A DNA stretch of 44,134 nucleotides from Chloroflexota bacterium. GTDB taxonomy: Bacteria; Chloroflexota; Anaerolineae; J036; Brachytrichaceae. The position numbers were made by a program, and so were the translations under genes. Below, one piece after another: positions 33,147 to 42,469 of the stretch. The stretch spans positions 1-44,134 of the forward strand of contig JAGWYZ010000004.1 of NCBI GenBank assembly GCA_018969115.1. Reading direction: 5' to 3'. The notes under the pieces are model-generated. The model searched no databases. It was not told the origin of the DNA and worked only from the letters and a program-made list of their open reading frames with translations. Within the stretch, counting starts at the first letter, position 1. Every line of letters begins with the position of its first letter.

Positions 33147-34415
33147 ATGAGCCTGTTTGATATCATATTGCCATTAGCAAAAACAAACCAAACCGTTTTT
33201 GCGCCCATTTTGTCTTTGCCTTTGCCTTTACACTTGGCAATTAAAGAAATTGTGCGCAATAAAGGCCGTTTTTTTCTAATAGCGGTAGTGGTGGCGCTTA
33301 TTACATTATTGGTGTTATTTACCGCAGGGCTGGCCGAAGGTTTGGGGCTTGGCAATCGTGAGTTTATTGAGAAAGTGAATACCGATTTGATTGTGTATTC
33401 TGACAAAAGCGAATTATTGATTCCCGGTAGTCGCATTAGTGAAGGACGTATTCGTGATTTACGGCAGTTTGATGGTATTGCCGATGTTGGTGCGATTGCG
33501 TGGGCCAATGTGGCCATAATTGTGCCAAATAAAGAGCCAATTAAGGTGGCTTTGGGTGGGGTTTTGGTGTCTCATCCGGGTGAGCCAGTGGTTGTTCAAG
33601 GCCGTCAACTCGATTTTAAGCGTGGTATGGAGGCCATTATCGACAAAAGCACCGCCGTGCGCACCGGTTTAAATATTGGCGACCCGATTCGTATTCGTTC
33701 GTTGGTAGCCAGCAAAGAGAAGATATATGACTTGGTGGTGGCTGGTATTGCTGATAGCAATCAATATGGCTTGCAGCCGACTATGTTTGTGCCACATCTC
33801 ACTTACGAAAAAATTCGCCCACGTGCCAGCGATATCGTTAGCATCGATGGCAAAACGCCTCCAGTTACCTTTAATGTGGCGTTTGTGAAGCTGAATAACC
33901 CTGACGATAGCGTCAATATGGCGGCCTTGATCGAAAGTCAAATCGCCGATTCAATCAACCTAAGCCGTGAGGCCGATGGGGTAAAACTGGTGAATAAACA
34001 AACTGCATGGGAAAATACCCCCGGTTACAGCGCCCAACAAAGCACATTGGGTATTCAACGGGTGTTTACTTTGTTAATTGGTTTGTTGGTGGTCGGCAGC
34101 TTTTTCCGCATTCAGGCTATGCAAAAAATTGCCCAAGTGGGTGTACTTAAAGCGATTGGCACCGCCAGTTGGAAGATTGGCTTGGCAGCACTGGTGCAAA
34201 TTTTTACTGTGAATGCCTTTGGTGTGATATTGGGAGCAATGTTGACGTGGCTACTCACATTAGCCATTCCGCCGGTTGTGCCGATACGTTTTGATGGGTT
34301 AGATGCCTTGCGCACGGTGCTGTTACTCTTGTTGATTGGCCCGCTCGGCGGGTTAGTGGCAGTGCGAGCTTTGCTCAAAGCTGAACCACTCAAAGCCTTG
34401 GGGTTAGCCTCTTAA
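33147..34415 (+). CDS. ABC transporter permease (DevC/FtsX-like)
   Basis: 422 aa. One helix at about residues 45-66 (FFLIAVVVALITLLVLFTAG), a long extracytoplasmic MacB-PCD-like domain (about 70-300), and three C-terminal helices (VFTLLIGLLVVGSFF, AALVQIFTVNAFGVIL, VLLLLLIGPLGGLVAV), the FtsX fold. It resembles DevC-type permeases, which with DevA and a DevB/HlyD adaptor export glycolipids or other substrates. No adaptor gene is present, so the partner is elsewhere or not needed. It is followed 16 bp later by its ATPase. It has an extra N-terminal stretch before the first helix. Confidence 0.85.
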   Translation: MSLFDIILPLAKTNQTVFAPILSLPLPLHLAIKEIVRNKGRFFLIAVVVALITLLVLFTAGLAEGLGLGNREFIEKVNTDLIVYSDKSELLIPGSRISEGRIRDLRQFDGIADVGAIAWANVAIIVPNKEPIKVALGGVLVSHPGEPVVVQGRQLDFKRGMEAIIDKSTAVRTGLNIGDPIRIRSLVASKEKIYDLVVAGIADSNQYGLQPTMFVPHLTYEKIRPRASDIVSIDGKTPPVTFNVAFVKLNNPDDSVNMAALIESQIADSINLSREADGVKLVNKQTAWENTPGYSAQQSTLGIQRVFTLLIGLLVVGSFFRIQAMQKIAQVGVLKAIGTASWKIGLAALVQIFTVNAFGVILGAMLTWLLTLAIPPVVPIRFDGLDALRTVLLLLLIGPLGGLVAVRALLKAEPLKALGLAS

Positions 34416-34431
34416 TGAAAATTTTTAAATC

Positions 34432-35154
34432 ATGAAAACAGCACTTCAAGCAAATACAGTCTTAAAAACATATCAAAATGCTGGGCAGACCATCAATGCG
34501 GTCGATCATGTTAGCATTGAGGTGAAGGCAGGCGAATTTGTGGCGTTGGTTGGCCCAAGTGGCAGTGGTAAAACCACTTTATTGGCCTTATTAGCTGGCC
34601 TGCTCAAGCCATCGGCTGGGCAAGTGCTAATCGATAATTCGCTGTTGTGGCAAATGAATGATGCACAACGCACTCGTTTTCGTGGCGACAAAATAGGCTT
34701 TATTTTTCAGGCCAGTAATTTGGTGCCATTTCTTAGCGCCCAAGAAAATGTTGAATTGATGTTAAAGTTGAAGGGGCGTTTAGACCGCAGTGGTAAAGCC
34801 CGTGCCTCTGATTTGTTAAATCGGTTGGGGCTAGGCGATCGGCTCAACAATTTGCCATCTCAAATGTCGGGCGGGCAACAACAGCGTGTGGCAATTGCGC
34901 GGGCGCTCATTCATGAGCCGGCAGTGGTTTTAGCTGATGAACCCACCGCTAGCCTTGATACTGAGCGGGCATATCAAGTGGTGCAAACCTTGCAATCGCT
35001 TATACACGAGCAAAAGCGGGCTGGCATTATGGTGACGCACGATTTGCGCATGTGTCGTTATGTTGATCGCGTCATTCGTATGCGTGACGGCAAAGTTGCC
35101 CAAATTATTGAATCGAAAGCCGACTTGCTGCAATTGTCGAATACAGATCATTAG
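34432..35154 (+). CDS. ABC transporter ATP-binding protein (DevA/LolD-like)
   Basis: 240 aa ATPase of the MacB/LolD class. Walker A GPSGSGKTTL, Q-loop FIFQASNLVPFL, signature MSGGQQQRVAIARAL, Walker B AVVLADEPTASLD and switch His (VTHDLRM) are all intact. It should energise the permease encoded just upstream. Its stop is 2 bp from that of mrpG, convergent. Confidence 0.93.
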   Translation: MKTALQANTVLKTYQNAGQTINAVDHVSIEVKAGEFVALVGPSGSGKTTLLALLAGLLKPSAGQVLIDNSLLWQMNDAQRTRFRGDKIGFIFQASNLVPFLSAQENVELMLKLKGRLDRSGKARASDLLNRLGLGDRLNNLPSQMSGGQQQRVAIARALIHEPAVVLADEPTASLDTERAYQVVQTLQSLIHEQKRAGIMVTHDLRMCRYVDRVIRMRDGKVAQIIESKADLLQLSNTDH

Positions 35155-35156
35155 AC

Positions 35157-35489
35157 TTACGGTTGCACGTTATCACTTTGTTTTGGCTGTGATGGATACC
35201 CTTGCATCTTAACCCCCGTGCGCCATGCCGCCGAGCCAAGCGCATGGCTGACCACTGGCCCAAACACTAACAATAAGCCAATCAGCGCCACTGCCATCGG
35301 CCAAATTTTGGGTATGAGCAATATGACGGCGATGAGCAATAACACCACGCCGAAGGTGCTCACTTTGCCCAGTGCATGTAAACGGGTATACACATCGGGC
35401 AAGCGGTAATTGCCGATAACGCCAATGACTGAAAATGCCGTGCTAAGGATGATGGCAATAATAGCGATTAACTGAATTAAAGATTCCAT
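35157..35489 (-). CDS. mrpG: Mrp Na+/H+ antiporter subunit G
   Basis: 110 aa with three hydrophobic helices and the MnhG/MrpG signature YRLPDVYTRLHALGKVSTFGV. It is the last gene of the mrp operon, separated from mrpF by a word-like repeat. MrpG is a small membrane subunit required for assembly of the multi-subunit cation/proton antiporter. Confidence 0.9.
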   Translation of the reverse strand: MESLIQLIAIIAIILSTAFSVIGVIGNYRLPDVYTRLHALGKVSTFGVVLLLIAVILLIPKIWPMAVALIGLLLVFGPVVSHALGSAAWRTGVKMQGYPSQPKQSDNVQP

Positions 35490-35504
35490 AATGATTTAAA
35501 TTTT

Positions 35505-35614
35505 GGGCAGGGGGGCAGGGGGCAAAGTTGCAAAGTTGCAAGTTGCAATGTCAAAAGGCTTTTTCGACCTGCCACATTGCAACCTGCCCCTCTGCAACTC
35601 TGCTACTCTGCCCT
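35505..35614. repeat. Word-like palindromic repeat at the mrpF/mrpG junction
   Basis: GGGCAGGGGGGCAGGGGGCAAAGTTGCAAAGTTGCAAG on one side and ATTGCAACCTGCCCCTCTGCAACTCTGCTACTCTGCCC on the other form a quasi-palindrome. It includes the mrpF stop codon: the last residues (RAE-stop) are read from it. It shares GTTGCAAGTTGCA with the repeat inside fdhA. Confidence 0.8.
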
Positions 35615-35890
35615 GCTAATTGGGTTAGATAAGGCAATATAACGTGCCAGTGCCAGCGTGCCAATGAAGCTAAGCGCAGCCAGACCGAGCGCCGCCCCAA
35701 TAAAAATAGCATCGTTGAGGATGAGTGCCATCAAAATGAGGATGGCAAGGGTCAACGTGCCGATGACATCTGCCGATACCAAACGATCAACATGATTTTC
35801 GCCACGCCAGACGCGCCAAATACAGGCCACTACCAAGCCAAGATGCACCCCTAAGGCGATGAGTAACACACTATTTAAAATATTGCTCAT
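35603..35890 (-). CDS. mrpF: Mrp Na+/H+ antiporter subunit F
   Basis: 95 aa from ATG 35890 (MSNILNSVLLIALG); the longer frame to 35971 is overlap with mrpE and has a charged stretch unlike MrpF. Three helices, with the family motif RVWRGENHVDRLVSADVIGTL. The ATG overlaps the mrpE stop by four bases (ATGA), indicating coupling. The C-terminus (SRAE) and stop codon come from a repeat. Confidence 0.88.
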   Translation of the reverse strand: MSNILNSVLLIALGVHLGLVVACIWRVWRGENHVDRLVSADVIGTLTLAILILMALILNDAIFIGAALGLAALSFIGTLALARYIALSNPISRAE

Positions 35891-36381
35891 AAAAACACCT
35901 TTTCTAACATGGCGCGGCGTTTGGCTTGGGCGGCCTCGGCGCTGGCTGCGCTTGATACCTCGTCTAAACAATGCACAAACATCTCGCCATGATCGCCAAA
36001 TTCGATCACTTGCTCGCCCGGTGTGATGGTGATGCCGTGCCCGCTGATGGCTGTAATGGTTTCGTTGGGGCTGCCGCTATTCACCATAATGAGGCCCGGG
36101 CGAATGGGCAACTTGGGGTCAATAATCATTTTGGCGACCGTTACCCCGCATTTGATGATATCAATGATCAGCGCCACCCCATAACACCCGGCCCACCACA
36201 GTTTGCGCCCTAGCACACGCGGCCATTGCGCAAGCGTATATCGCTTGCCACGCGGTGGCCGCGCTAAGGCGGTTGCTGCCGCCCCAAATATGATTGCCAA
36301 TAGCCAATTGCTTGGCGCTAAGTTGCCCGTTAACGCTAAATAAAGCGCTACACACCCACAAAATGTTAAAAATCGTATCAT
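35887..36381 (-). CDS. mrpE: Mrp Na+/H+ antiporter subunit E
   Basis: 164 aa MnhE family protein: two N-terminal helices (about 1-40), a further helix around WWAGCYGVALIIDI, then the conserved NSGSPNETITAISGHGITITPGEQVIEF segment. Supports assembly of the antiporter complex. Lies 28 bp after mrpD and overlaps mrpF. Confidence 0.9.
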   Translation of the reverse strand: MIRFLTFCGCVALYLALTGNLAPSNWLLAIIFGAAATALARPPRGKRYTLAQWPRVLGRKLWWAGCYGVALIIDIIKCGVTVAKMIIDPKLPIRPGLIMVNSGSPNETITAISGHGITITPGEQVIEFGDHGEMFVHCLDEVSSAASAEAAQAKRRAMLEKVFL

Positions 36382-36409
36382 GCTTCTCTTTGGCAGATGC
36401 CCTTGCCCC

Positions 36410-37915
36410 CTATTTTGCCGGATGCACCGCCGCGATATAGGCCGCTGGCTGTTGCACCCATTCGCTGGCTTGTATGGCGACGCTCACCAGCGATTCGCCC
36501 CAAATGCCCAGTACCACACATGCCAAAATGAGCACAGTTGGCGCAAATAAACTATCGCCATCTTTTTTGGCTTTAACACCAGCGGCAGGTGGCACAAACC
36601 ACACCCATTGAAAAGCCCGCATGGTATAGATCAGGGTTAACAGGCTTGCTAACCCAATTGCCGCCAGCCATGCCCATTGCTCCGCCTCGATGCCAGCCCG
36701 AAATACCATCATTTTGCTGACAAAGCCATTGAGTGGCGGCAACCCGGCCAGGGCCATGCTGCCGACAAAAAACAGCACACCCGATTGTGGCAAATATTTG
36801 CCCAACCCTTTAATATTTTCAAACGAAGCGCTTTTGATCTGGGCTTTGCTGGCTAAATAACCCGATAGCATGAGCATGGCGCTTTTGATAAGGGCGTGGT
36901 TGACCATAAACACAATGGCGGCGGCAATACCCAAAGTGCCGCCCCAGCCGATGCCCATTAACATAAAACCGATTTGGGCGAGGGTGCTATAGGCAAACAT
37001 GCGTTTGGCATGATGGGTGCCAAACGCGCTAAAGCCGCCATAAATCACCCCAATTGCCCCAATCAGCATGAGCACTTGTTGTAATTGGGGGGCGAATGGC
37101 TCGAATAAGAGGGTCGTCATGCGGATAAAGCCATACACCCCTGACTTAACCACCACGCTGCTCAGCATGGCGCTGACGGCAGTGGGAGCGGCGGCGTGAA
37201 AATCGGGCTGCCAAAAGTGAAATGGAAACGCCGCACATTTGATCATAAATGTGGCAAAAAAGCATACCATTGCCAAGGTAAACATGGGTGGCATTGGCCC
37301 ACCAGCCAAGGCATCGGTTTTAATGCGAATGGCGAGATCGGCCATATTGAGTGTGCCATAGCTCATATAAATGAGGCCATTGGCCAACAGTAAAAAAATG
37401 GTGGCGAGTTGGCTGATGTAGAAATATTTATATGCGGCTTCGGTGCCACTGCGATCATCACTCATGGCGGTCAATGCCGCCGCTGAGATCACAATTAACT
37501 CCATAAATACAAATAAGTTAAACGTGTCGCCAGTGAGCATCGCCCCAGTGAGGCCAACGGTAAGGGTAAGAAAAAGCGGCATAAACACCGAATAGCGTTT
37601 CGCGATGTCTTTGGCATCGAGCGCATAAATACAGCCCATTAACATCACAAATTGCACCATCACAATCATGATGGCGCTGAGGGCATCGACTACGATGCTG
37701 ATGCCAAAGGGTGCGGCCCACCCGCCAAGCTGAAAAACCAAAGGTTTGCTGCTGCTAAACACGTGGTTAAGCAGGTTGACACACATGGCAAGCGATGCCA
37801 TCAGGATGCCAAACGTCCATAATCGCTGGGCTTTGGGCCAACCGCGCAATAACATCGCCACCCCCGCGCCAGCGAGGGGTATGGCAATGGGCAAAATAGC
37901 ATCTTGCGAGTTCAA
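36410..37915 (-). CDS. mrpD: Mrp Na+/H+ antiporter subunit D (NuoN-like)
   Basis: 501 aa, about 14 helices, of the complex-I antiporter-like family. The conserved proton-pathway Glu is in FNLFVFMELIVISAAALTAM, and the conserved Lys residues in FFATFMIKCAAFPFHFW and MVNHALIKSAMLMLSG are present. Starts with ATG 37915, overlapping the mrpC stop by four bases. Confidence 0.92.
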   Translation of the reverse strand: MNSQDAILPIAIPLAGAGVAMLLRGWPKAQRLWTFGILMASLAMCVNLLNHVFSSSKPLVFQLGGWAAPFGISIVVDALSAIMIVMVQFVMLMGCIYALDAKDIAKRYSVFMPLFLTLTVGLTGAMLTGDTFNLFVFMELIVISAAALTAMSDDRSGTEAAYKYFYISQLATIFLLLANGLIYMSYGTLNMADLAIRIKTDALAGGPMPPMFTLAMVCFFATFMIKCAAFPFHFWQPDFHAAAPTAVSAMLSSVVVKSGVYGFIRMTTLLFEPFAPQLQQVLMLIGAIGVIYGGFSAFGTHHAKRMFAYSTLAQIGFMLMGIGWGGTLGIAAAIVFMVNHALIKSAMLMLSGYLASKAQIKSASFENIKGLGKYLPQSGVLFFVGSMALAGLPPLNGFVSKMMVFRAGIEAEQWAWLAAIGLASLLTLIYTMRAFQWVWFVPPAAGVKAKKDGDSLFAPTVLILACVVLGIWGESLVSVAIQASEWVQQPAAYIAAVHPAK

Positions 37916-38244
37916 TTTTTTAGCTCCGTAATGGCATCGATATCGGCGGTTTTATAGCGCCGCATGACAATATAAAGCATGGCAAAGGTAAAGGCAAAGC
38001 CGCCCATACTAATGACAATGGCGGTTAGAATGAGGGCGAGTGGCAGGGCATCGCTGCGCACGCCAATGGCCTTGGCGTAACTTTGCACAGTGCCATCATA
38101 GGCCCCAATTGCCAACAAAAACAGGTTGATGGCGTTGCTGATGATGACCAAGCCCAAGGCGCTGCGCACCACATTGCGCCGCAACAATTGGTAAATGCCG
38201 GTTGCAAATAAGACCGCAATGGCGAATGAAATAATAATATCCAT
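37912..38244 (-). CDS. mrpC: Mrp Na+/H+ antiporter subunit C (NuoK-like)
   Basis: 110 aa, three helices, with NuoK-like features: GIYQLLRRNVVRSALGLVIISNAINLFLLA and the DALPLALILTAIVISM helix. It sits 24 bp after the mrpAB gene and overlaps mrpD by four bases, as in classic mrp operons. Confidence 0.92.
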   Translation of the reverse strand: MDIIISFAIAVLFATGIYQLLRRNVVRSALGLVIISNAINLFLLAIGAYDGTVQSYAKAIGVRSDALPLALILTAIVISMGGFAFTFAMLYIVMRRYKTADIDAITELKN

Positions 38245-38268
38245 CTTTATCGATTTTGGATTAAGGTT

Positions 38269-41178
38269 TTAGTCTGTAATTTTTGCTGGTTCGCGTGCAA
38301 AGGTTTGCAACATCCAACTAGCACTGCCGATAACAGTGAGACAAATGGCGATTTCGAACAAAAACGAGGTGCTGATGCTGGCCCCGACCGGCAAAAAGCG
38401 ATCTAAACCGGTAGCCACGCTAAAATCGAAGGGCGAGAAAAACACTTGCCCCCATAAGATTGGTGAGAGTGATCCCAACATCACTACTAACCAGCCGCTA
38501 CCGATTAAATAACCGGGCCTTAGCCAGCGCAGACGTTTAAATGTGTCGATTTGACCATAGGCCAGCACCATTAGCCCGACTGCAATTGCCACAATCACCC
38601 CAGCTGTAAAGCCATCGCCGGGCTGGTCATGCCCATACAACATATGAACAAACGCCACAATGATGCTGATGGGCAAAATGGCTTGGGCCGCGAGTTGAAC
38701 CAAAGCGCTTGGCACGCGCCCACCAATGCCTCGGGTCGAGGTTGCTCGACCCAAGATTTCGAGATTGGGCACAGCAGGTCGATCGGCAATTTGGGTGATG
38801 TTATCGGCATTTTCCAGATCGTCGCCGTGTTTTTGAGTGGCATAGCGCAATAGCGAATAAATAGCTGCACCAGCCACCCCAAATACGGTAATCTCGATCA
38901 TGGTATCGAACCCACGAAAATCGACCACGATGGCGCCAACAATGTCGGCTGCGCCGGTGAAGGGTTTGCTTTGCTGCTCATAAAATGGGGTAACGATGCT
39001 GTTGCGTGGGCGGCCACTGAGTGCATTTAAACACACCATAAACATAAATAACCCAGCCCCGCCAGCAATAGTGAGATGACGTAAACGGGTGAGTATATGT
39101 TCTTGGCGTTCAATTTTATAGGCTGCATCACGCATCTTGACAGGCAAACGATCCATTGCCATGACCAAAATAACCGTCGTCAAAATATCGACAATAATTT
39201 GTACCAACGCCACATCGGGTGATGGCTCAAGGGCAATGACCAAGGCCACTCCCAAGCCCGATGCACCTAATGCAATGATGGCAGTGAGGTCACGGCGAGC
39301 CAATACACTGGCTAGCGCAGCGGCCACGACTAACAATAATGAAAATATGCGCAAGGCCTGCAAGGGCTGGGCTTCGATCAAAAATGGGTTGGCAATGGCA
39401 GGCCAGCGCCACGCGCCAAACCATAAGGTTAAAGCGCCAAACCCAATAAACATCAGTGACAAATAAGTGCGAATGCTGCCATTTTGCAAACCGGTGGCCT
39501 GTTTTGCGGTAAACTCCAAACTACGCATAAATCCATGATACAGCGCATCCATACGCACTGGCTGCAATAGCCACAGCGAGCCAAATTTTGTGCGCAAGCG
39601 GTGGCGATATTGCGCAATGCCAAGCCCGATTGCAATGGCCATGGCGCTCATCAATAATGGCAAATTAAACCCTTGAAAGAGCGCCAAATCGACCTTTACT
39701 TTGTCGCCATAGGCGGCTTTGGCGGCGCTGCCCACTAAGGTGGTGATGGGGCCAGCTTCTAACAGCCAATCAAACGCCAACACGAGCGATAGCACCCCCA
39801 GCAAGGCCGGGCCGAGCAAAAAGCCGAATGGCGGGTCGCTGTATTTAGCGGCGTGTGCGTGGTTGGCGGCCTCGCTTGGGTGGGATTTTGGATGAGAGGC
39901 GTGGCTAAAGGTGTCGAATAGTAACATTGCAGCTTGAGCAAGGGTGAATGCGCCAGCCAAAATTGCCCCAAATACCACGACAATGAGGCCGCCATGCGCC
40001 TCTTCGATGGCTGCCAACAAGGTTTCTTTGCCCAAAAAGCCGAGTAAGGGTGGTAAGCCGGCCATGCTCAGCGCGGGCAAAATGGTGGCGGCAAAAGTCA
40101 GCGGCATATATTTGCGCAGCCCCAAGGTGCGCAATGCGCCAAGATCGCGGGTGTGAGCGCTATGATCAACGATACCGGCCATCAAAAACATAGCGCCTTT
40201 ATACAGCGCATGGGCAATGGTTCCCACCGCCAGCGCTTTCATGGCGGTGCTGCTGCCCCAGCCAATCAACATCATCAACACGCCGAGTTGCGAGATGGTG
40301 CTATAGGCCAACACGGCTTTAAGGTCTTGCTGAAACAAGCCTTTGACCGCGCCCAAAATCATAGTGATGAAACCTGCGCTGACCAACAGCCCAAACCACA
40401 ATTCGCTGCCGCCCAAAGCTGGGAACAACCGCGCCATCAGATAAATGCCGGCTTTAACCATTGTGGCGCTGTGCAAATAGGCGCTGGCTGGAGTGGGGGC
40501 GCTCATGGCATTAGGCAACCAATGATGTGCTGGGAATTGGGCGCTTTTGGTAAATGCGCCCAACGCCACCAAGCCGAGCATAACGGGGTAAAGTGGGCTG
40601 GCTTTGACAAGTGCGGCTTGGGCAAAAATAGCGCTAAATTGGGTGCTGCCGGCTACATTTGCTAACATCAGCAAGCCCGCTAATAAGGCCACCCCACCGC
40701 CGCCGGTGATGATCAAGGCTTTGGTTGCGCCGCGTCGCGCTTCGGCATCTTTATATTTGTAGGCTACCAACAAAAACGATACGATGCTGGTTCCTTCCCA
40801 AAATATAAATAAGGTAATCACATCACTGGCCGTCACAACGCCCAACATGCACACCATGAATAAGAGAATATAAGCAAAAAAGCGGGCTTCTGAAAATGGA
40901 CGGGTGGCAGGCTCGGTGGCATTGTGGGGTGTAAAGTAGTAACCAGCGTAAATCAGCACCAGCGACCCAATGCCGGTGATGAGCAGGGCAAACAATAGAC
41001 TTAGCCCATCGAGACTAAAGCCGGTTTGTAAGCCCAAGGTCGGCAGCCAATTGAAGGTGTAGCTCAATTTTGCGCCTGCCGCAATGGCGGGTAACTGCGC
41101 CGCAAACCAAGCAAACAACCCTGCCGGTATTGCCGCCGAAGCCCAACCTAGATAACGGTGTTTGTCCATAGATGCCAT
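38269..41178 (-). CDS. mrpA: Fused Mrp antiporter subunits A and B
   Basis: 969 aa. Residues about 1-780 are MrpA (NuoL-like: conserved Glu in TLFIFWEGTSIVSFLLV and Lys in GAFTKSAQFPAHHWLPNAM) including the C-terminal MbhD/MbhE-like helices (LVQIIVDILTTVILVMAMD, GAIVVDFRGFDTMIEI). From about residue 800 follows an MrpB domain (ILPISIIVAFVHMLYGHDQPGDGFTAGVI..). No separate mrpB gene exists, so the operon reads A-B fusion, C, D, E, F, G. Sodium is expelled in exchange for protons, giving pH and Na+ homeostasis and a Na+ gradient. ATG 41178 and 41169 are both possible starts. Confidence 0.93.
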   Translation of the reverse strand: MASMDKHRYLGWASAAIPAGLFAWFAAQLPAIAAGAKLSYTFNWLPTLGLQTGFSLDGLSLLFALLITGIGSLVLIYAGYYFTPHNATEPATRPFSEARFFAYILLFMVCMLGVVTASDVITLFIFWEGTSIVSFLLVAYKYKDAEARRGATKALIITGGGGVALLAGLLMLANVAGSTQFSAIFAQAALVKASPLYPVMLGLVALGAFTKSAQFPAHHWLPNAMSAPTPASAYLHSATMVKAGIYLMARLFPALGGSELWFGLLVSAGFITMILGAVKGLFQQDLKAVLAYSTISQLGVLMMLIGWGSSTAMKALAVGTIAHALYKGAMFLMAGIVDHSAHTRDLGALRTLGLRKYMPLTFAATILPALSMAGLPPLLGFLGKETLLAAIEEAHGGLIVVVFGAILAGAFTLAQAAMLLFDTFSHASHPKSHPSEAANHAHAAKYSDPPFGFLLGPALLGVLSLVLAFDWLLEAGPITTLVGSAAKAAYGDKVKVDLALFQGFNLPLLMSAMAIAIGLGIAQYRHRLRTKFGSLWLLQPVRMDALYHGFMRSLEFTAKQATGLQNGSIRTYLSLMFIGFGALTLWFGAWRWPAIANPFLIEAQPLQALRIFSLLLVVAAALASVLARRDLTAIIALGASGLGVALVIALEPSPDVALVQIIVDILTTVILVMAMDRLPVKMRDAAYKIERQEHILTRLRHLTIAGGAGLFMFMVCLNALSGRPRNSIVTPFYEQQSKPFTGAADIVGAIVVDFRGFDTMIEITVFGVAGAAIYSLLRYATQKHGDDLENADNITQIADRPAVPNLEILGRATSTRGIGGRVPSALVQLAAQAILPISIIVAFVHMLYGHDQPGDGFTAGVIVAIAVGLMVLAYGQIDTFKRLRWLRPGYLIGSGWLVVMLGSLSPILWGQVFFSPFDFSVATGLDRFLPVGASISTSFLFEIAICLTVIGSASWMLQTFAREPAKITD

Positions 41179-41183
41179 AATTT

Positions 41184-41303
41184 GAGTGGGAAGTGCTAAG
41201 TGCTAAGTGTCAAGTGAAAAGTGTCAAGTGAAAAGTGCCAAGTAGAAAGTAATAACTTGCTTCCACTTAGCACTTTTTACTTAGCACTTAGCACTTCCCA
41301 CTC
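41184..41303. repeat. Palindromic AAGTGCT word repeat between CaCA exchanger and mrpA
   Basis: GAGTGGGAAGTGCTAAGTGC on the left and GCACTTAGCACTTCCCACTC on the right are exact reverse complements; between them are variant AAGTGTC, AAGTGAA and AAGTGCC words. About 120 bp, long-stem hairpin. It ends on the stop codon of the CaCA gene (41302-41304) and begins 5 bases before the mrpA ATG, thus filling the whole spacer. It might attenuate or stabilise transcripts crossing into mrpA. Confidence 0.9.
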
Positions 41304-42378
41304 ATTGCTTTTTAGGGTTAAATTCTTTGACGATAACCACGAGTAAAGTTAACACCGTAATCGGCAACACAAACGATAACATAGTATTGCTAAACAAAGG
41401 CAGGCTGGCGTGATTGCTGGCGTTGAGAATCAGGTAAGCGGTGTAGGCAATGTAATAGCCGATAAACACAAACCCTTCCCAGCGAGCAATTTCGCGCCCG
41501 CTTAAAAAAATGGGCAAACACGCCACCGCCACAGCCAACATGACTGGGTTATCAAAAGTGTTAATGGCATTGCTAACTGTTAGCCCGACGGGTGAAACCA
41601 TTGAAGAAAGCCCCAACACCCCCAAGATGTTAAAAATATTGCTGCCGACCACATTGCCAACGGCGATATCACGCTCTTTGCGAATGGCCGCCAAAATGCT
41701 GGTAGCAACTTCGGGTAATGAAGTGCCCGCCGCAACAATTGTAAGGCCGATGACGAGGTCATCAACCCCCATCGCTTTCGCCAATGCCACTGCACCATCA
41801 ACCAGCCAGCGTGACCCAATCACCAGCAGGGTTAAGCCGATCACGATGAAGCCGATATTGAGCAAGATTGTTTTCGCATTTTTTGCCGAAGCATCTGGGG
41901 TGTGATCCGTTTTTTCATCTTTTTGTTCGCGGCGACTCAGGCGAATTAAAAACACGGTATAAGCTATGATGCCAAGAAATAGTCCAAGCCCTTCTAGCCG
42001 TGTAATCACGCCATCAAGAGAAAAAACCATAGCAACGATTGATACACCGATCATGATGGGCACATCGAGCCGAATGATTTGTGAATTGACCAACAGCGGC
42101 ACAATTATGGCGCTGACACCGAGGATAAACAGCACATTAAAGATATTGCTGCCCACCACATTGCCCACCGCCAAATCTGACTGCCCGGCCAAAGCCGTGC
42201 TGACACTTACGATAAGTTCAGGCGAACTGGTGCCGTAAGCCACTACGGTTAACCCGACTACCAAAGGCGAAATGCCCATGCCCATTGCTAAGCGGCTCGC
42301 GCCTCGCACCAATGCCTCTGCTCCAATGATAAGAAAGACGAGGCCAACAATAAATAATACAAGTGTTTGTGTTTCCAT
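41302..42378 (-). CDS. CaCA-family cation/Na+ exchanger (YrbG-like)
   Basis: 358 aa, about 10 helices. Both alpha repeats are clear: YGTSSPELIVSVSTAL with AVGNVVGSNIFNVLF, and AGTSLPEVATSILAAI with AVGNVVGSNIFNILG. The Glu in GTS-PE coordinates the cation. Annotated relatives exchange Ca2+ for Na+ (or K+), but some CaCA proteins carry Mn2+. It lies 91 bp downstream of the M50 protease gene, which is preceded by a Mn2+-type riboswitch, so Mn2+ export is a reasonable guess. The Mrp operon downstream could supply the Na+ gradient. Confidence 0.92.
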   Translation of the reverse strand: METQTLVLFIVGLVFLIIGAEALVRGASRLAMGMGISPLVVGLTVVAYGTSSPELIVSVSTALAGQSDLAVGNVVGSNIFNVLFILGVSAIIVPLLVNSQIIRLDVPIMIGVSIVAMVFSLDGVITRLEGLGLFLGIIAYTVFLIRLSRREQKDEKTDHTPDASAKNAKTILLNIGFIVIGLTLLVIGSRWLVDGAVALAKAMGVDDLVIGLTIVAAGTSLPEVATSILAAIRKERDIAVGNVVGSNIFNILGVLGLSSMVSPVGLTVSNAINTFDNPVMLAVAVACLPIFLSGREIARWEGFVFIGYYIAYTAYLILNASNHASLPLFSNTMLSFVLPITVLTLLVVIVKEFNPKKQ

Positions 42379-42469
42379 TTTTTTTAATATTTTTTAAAGT
42401 GTTATTGCTGAATAGTGTGGTTTTTTGTCGGAGCGCTGTCATTCTAACGGCGCTCCGGTGCTTTATCAT

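Noticed and set aside
26845-41303. Tandem word repeats as a CRISPR array.
   Set aside because: Units are only 6-8 bases, palindromic and without unique spacers; no cas genes nearby.
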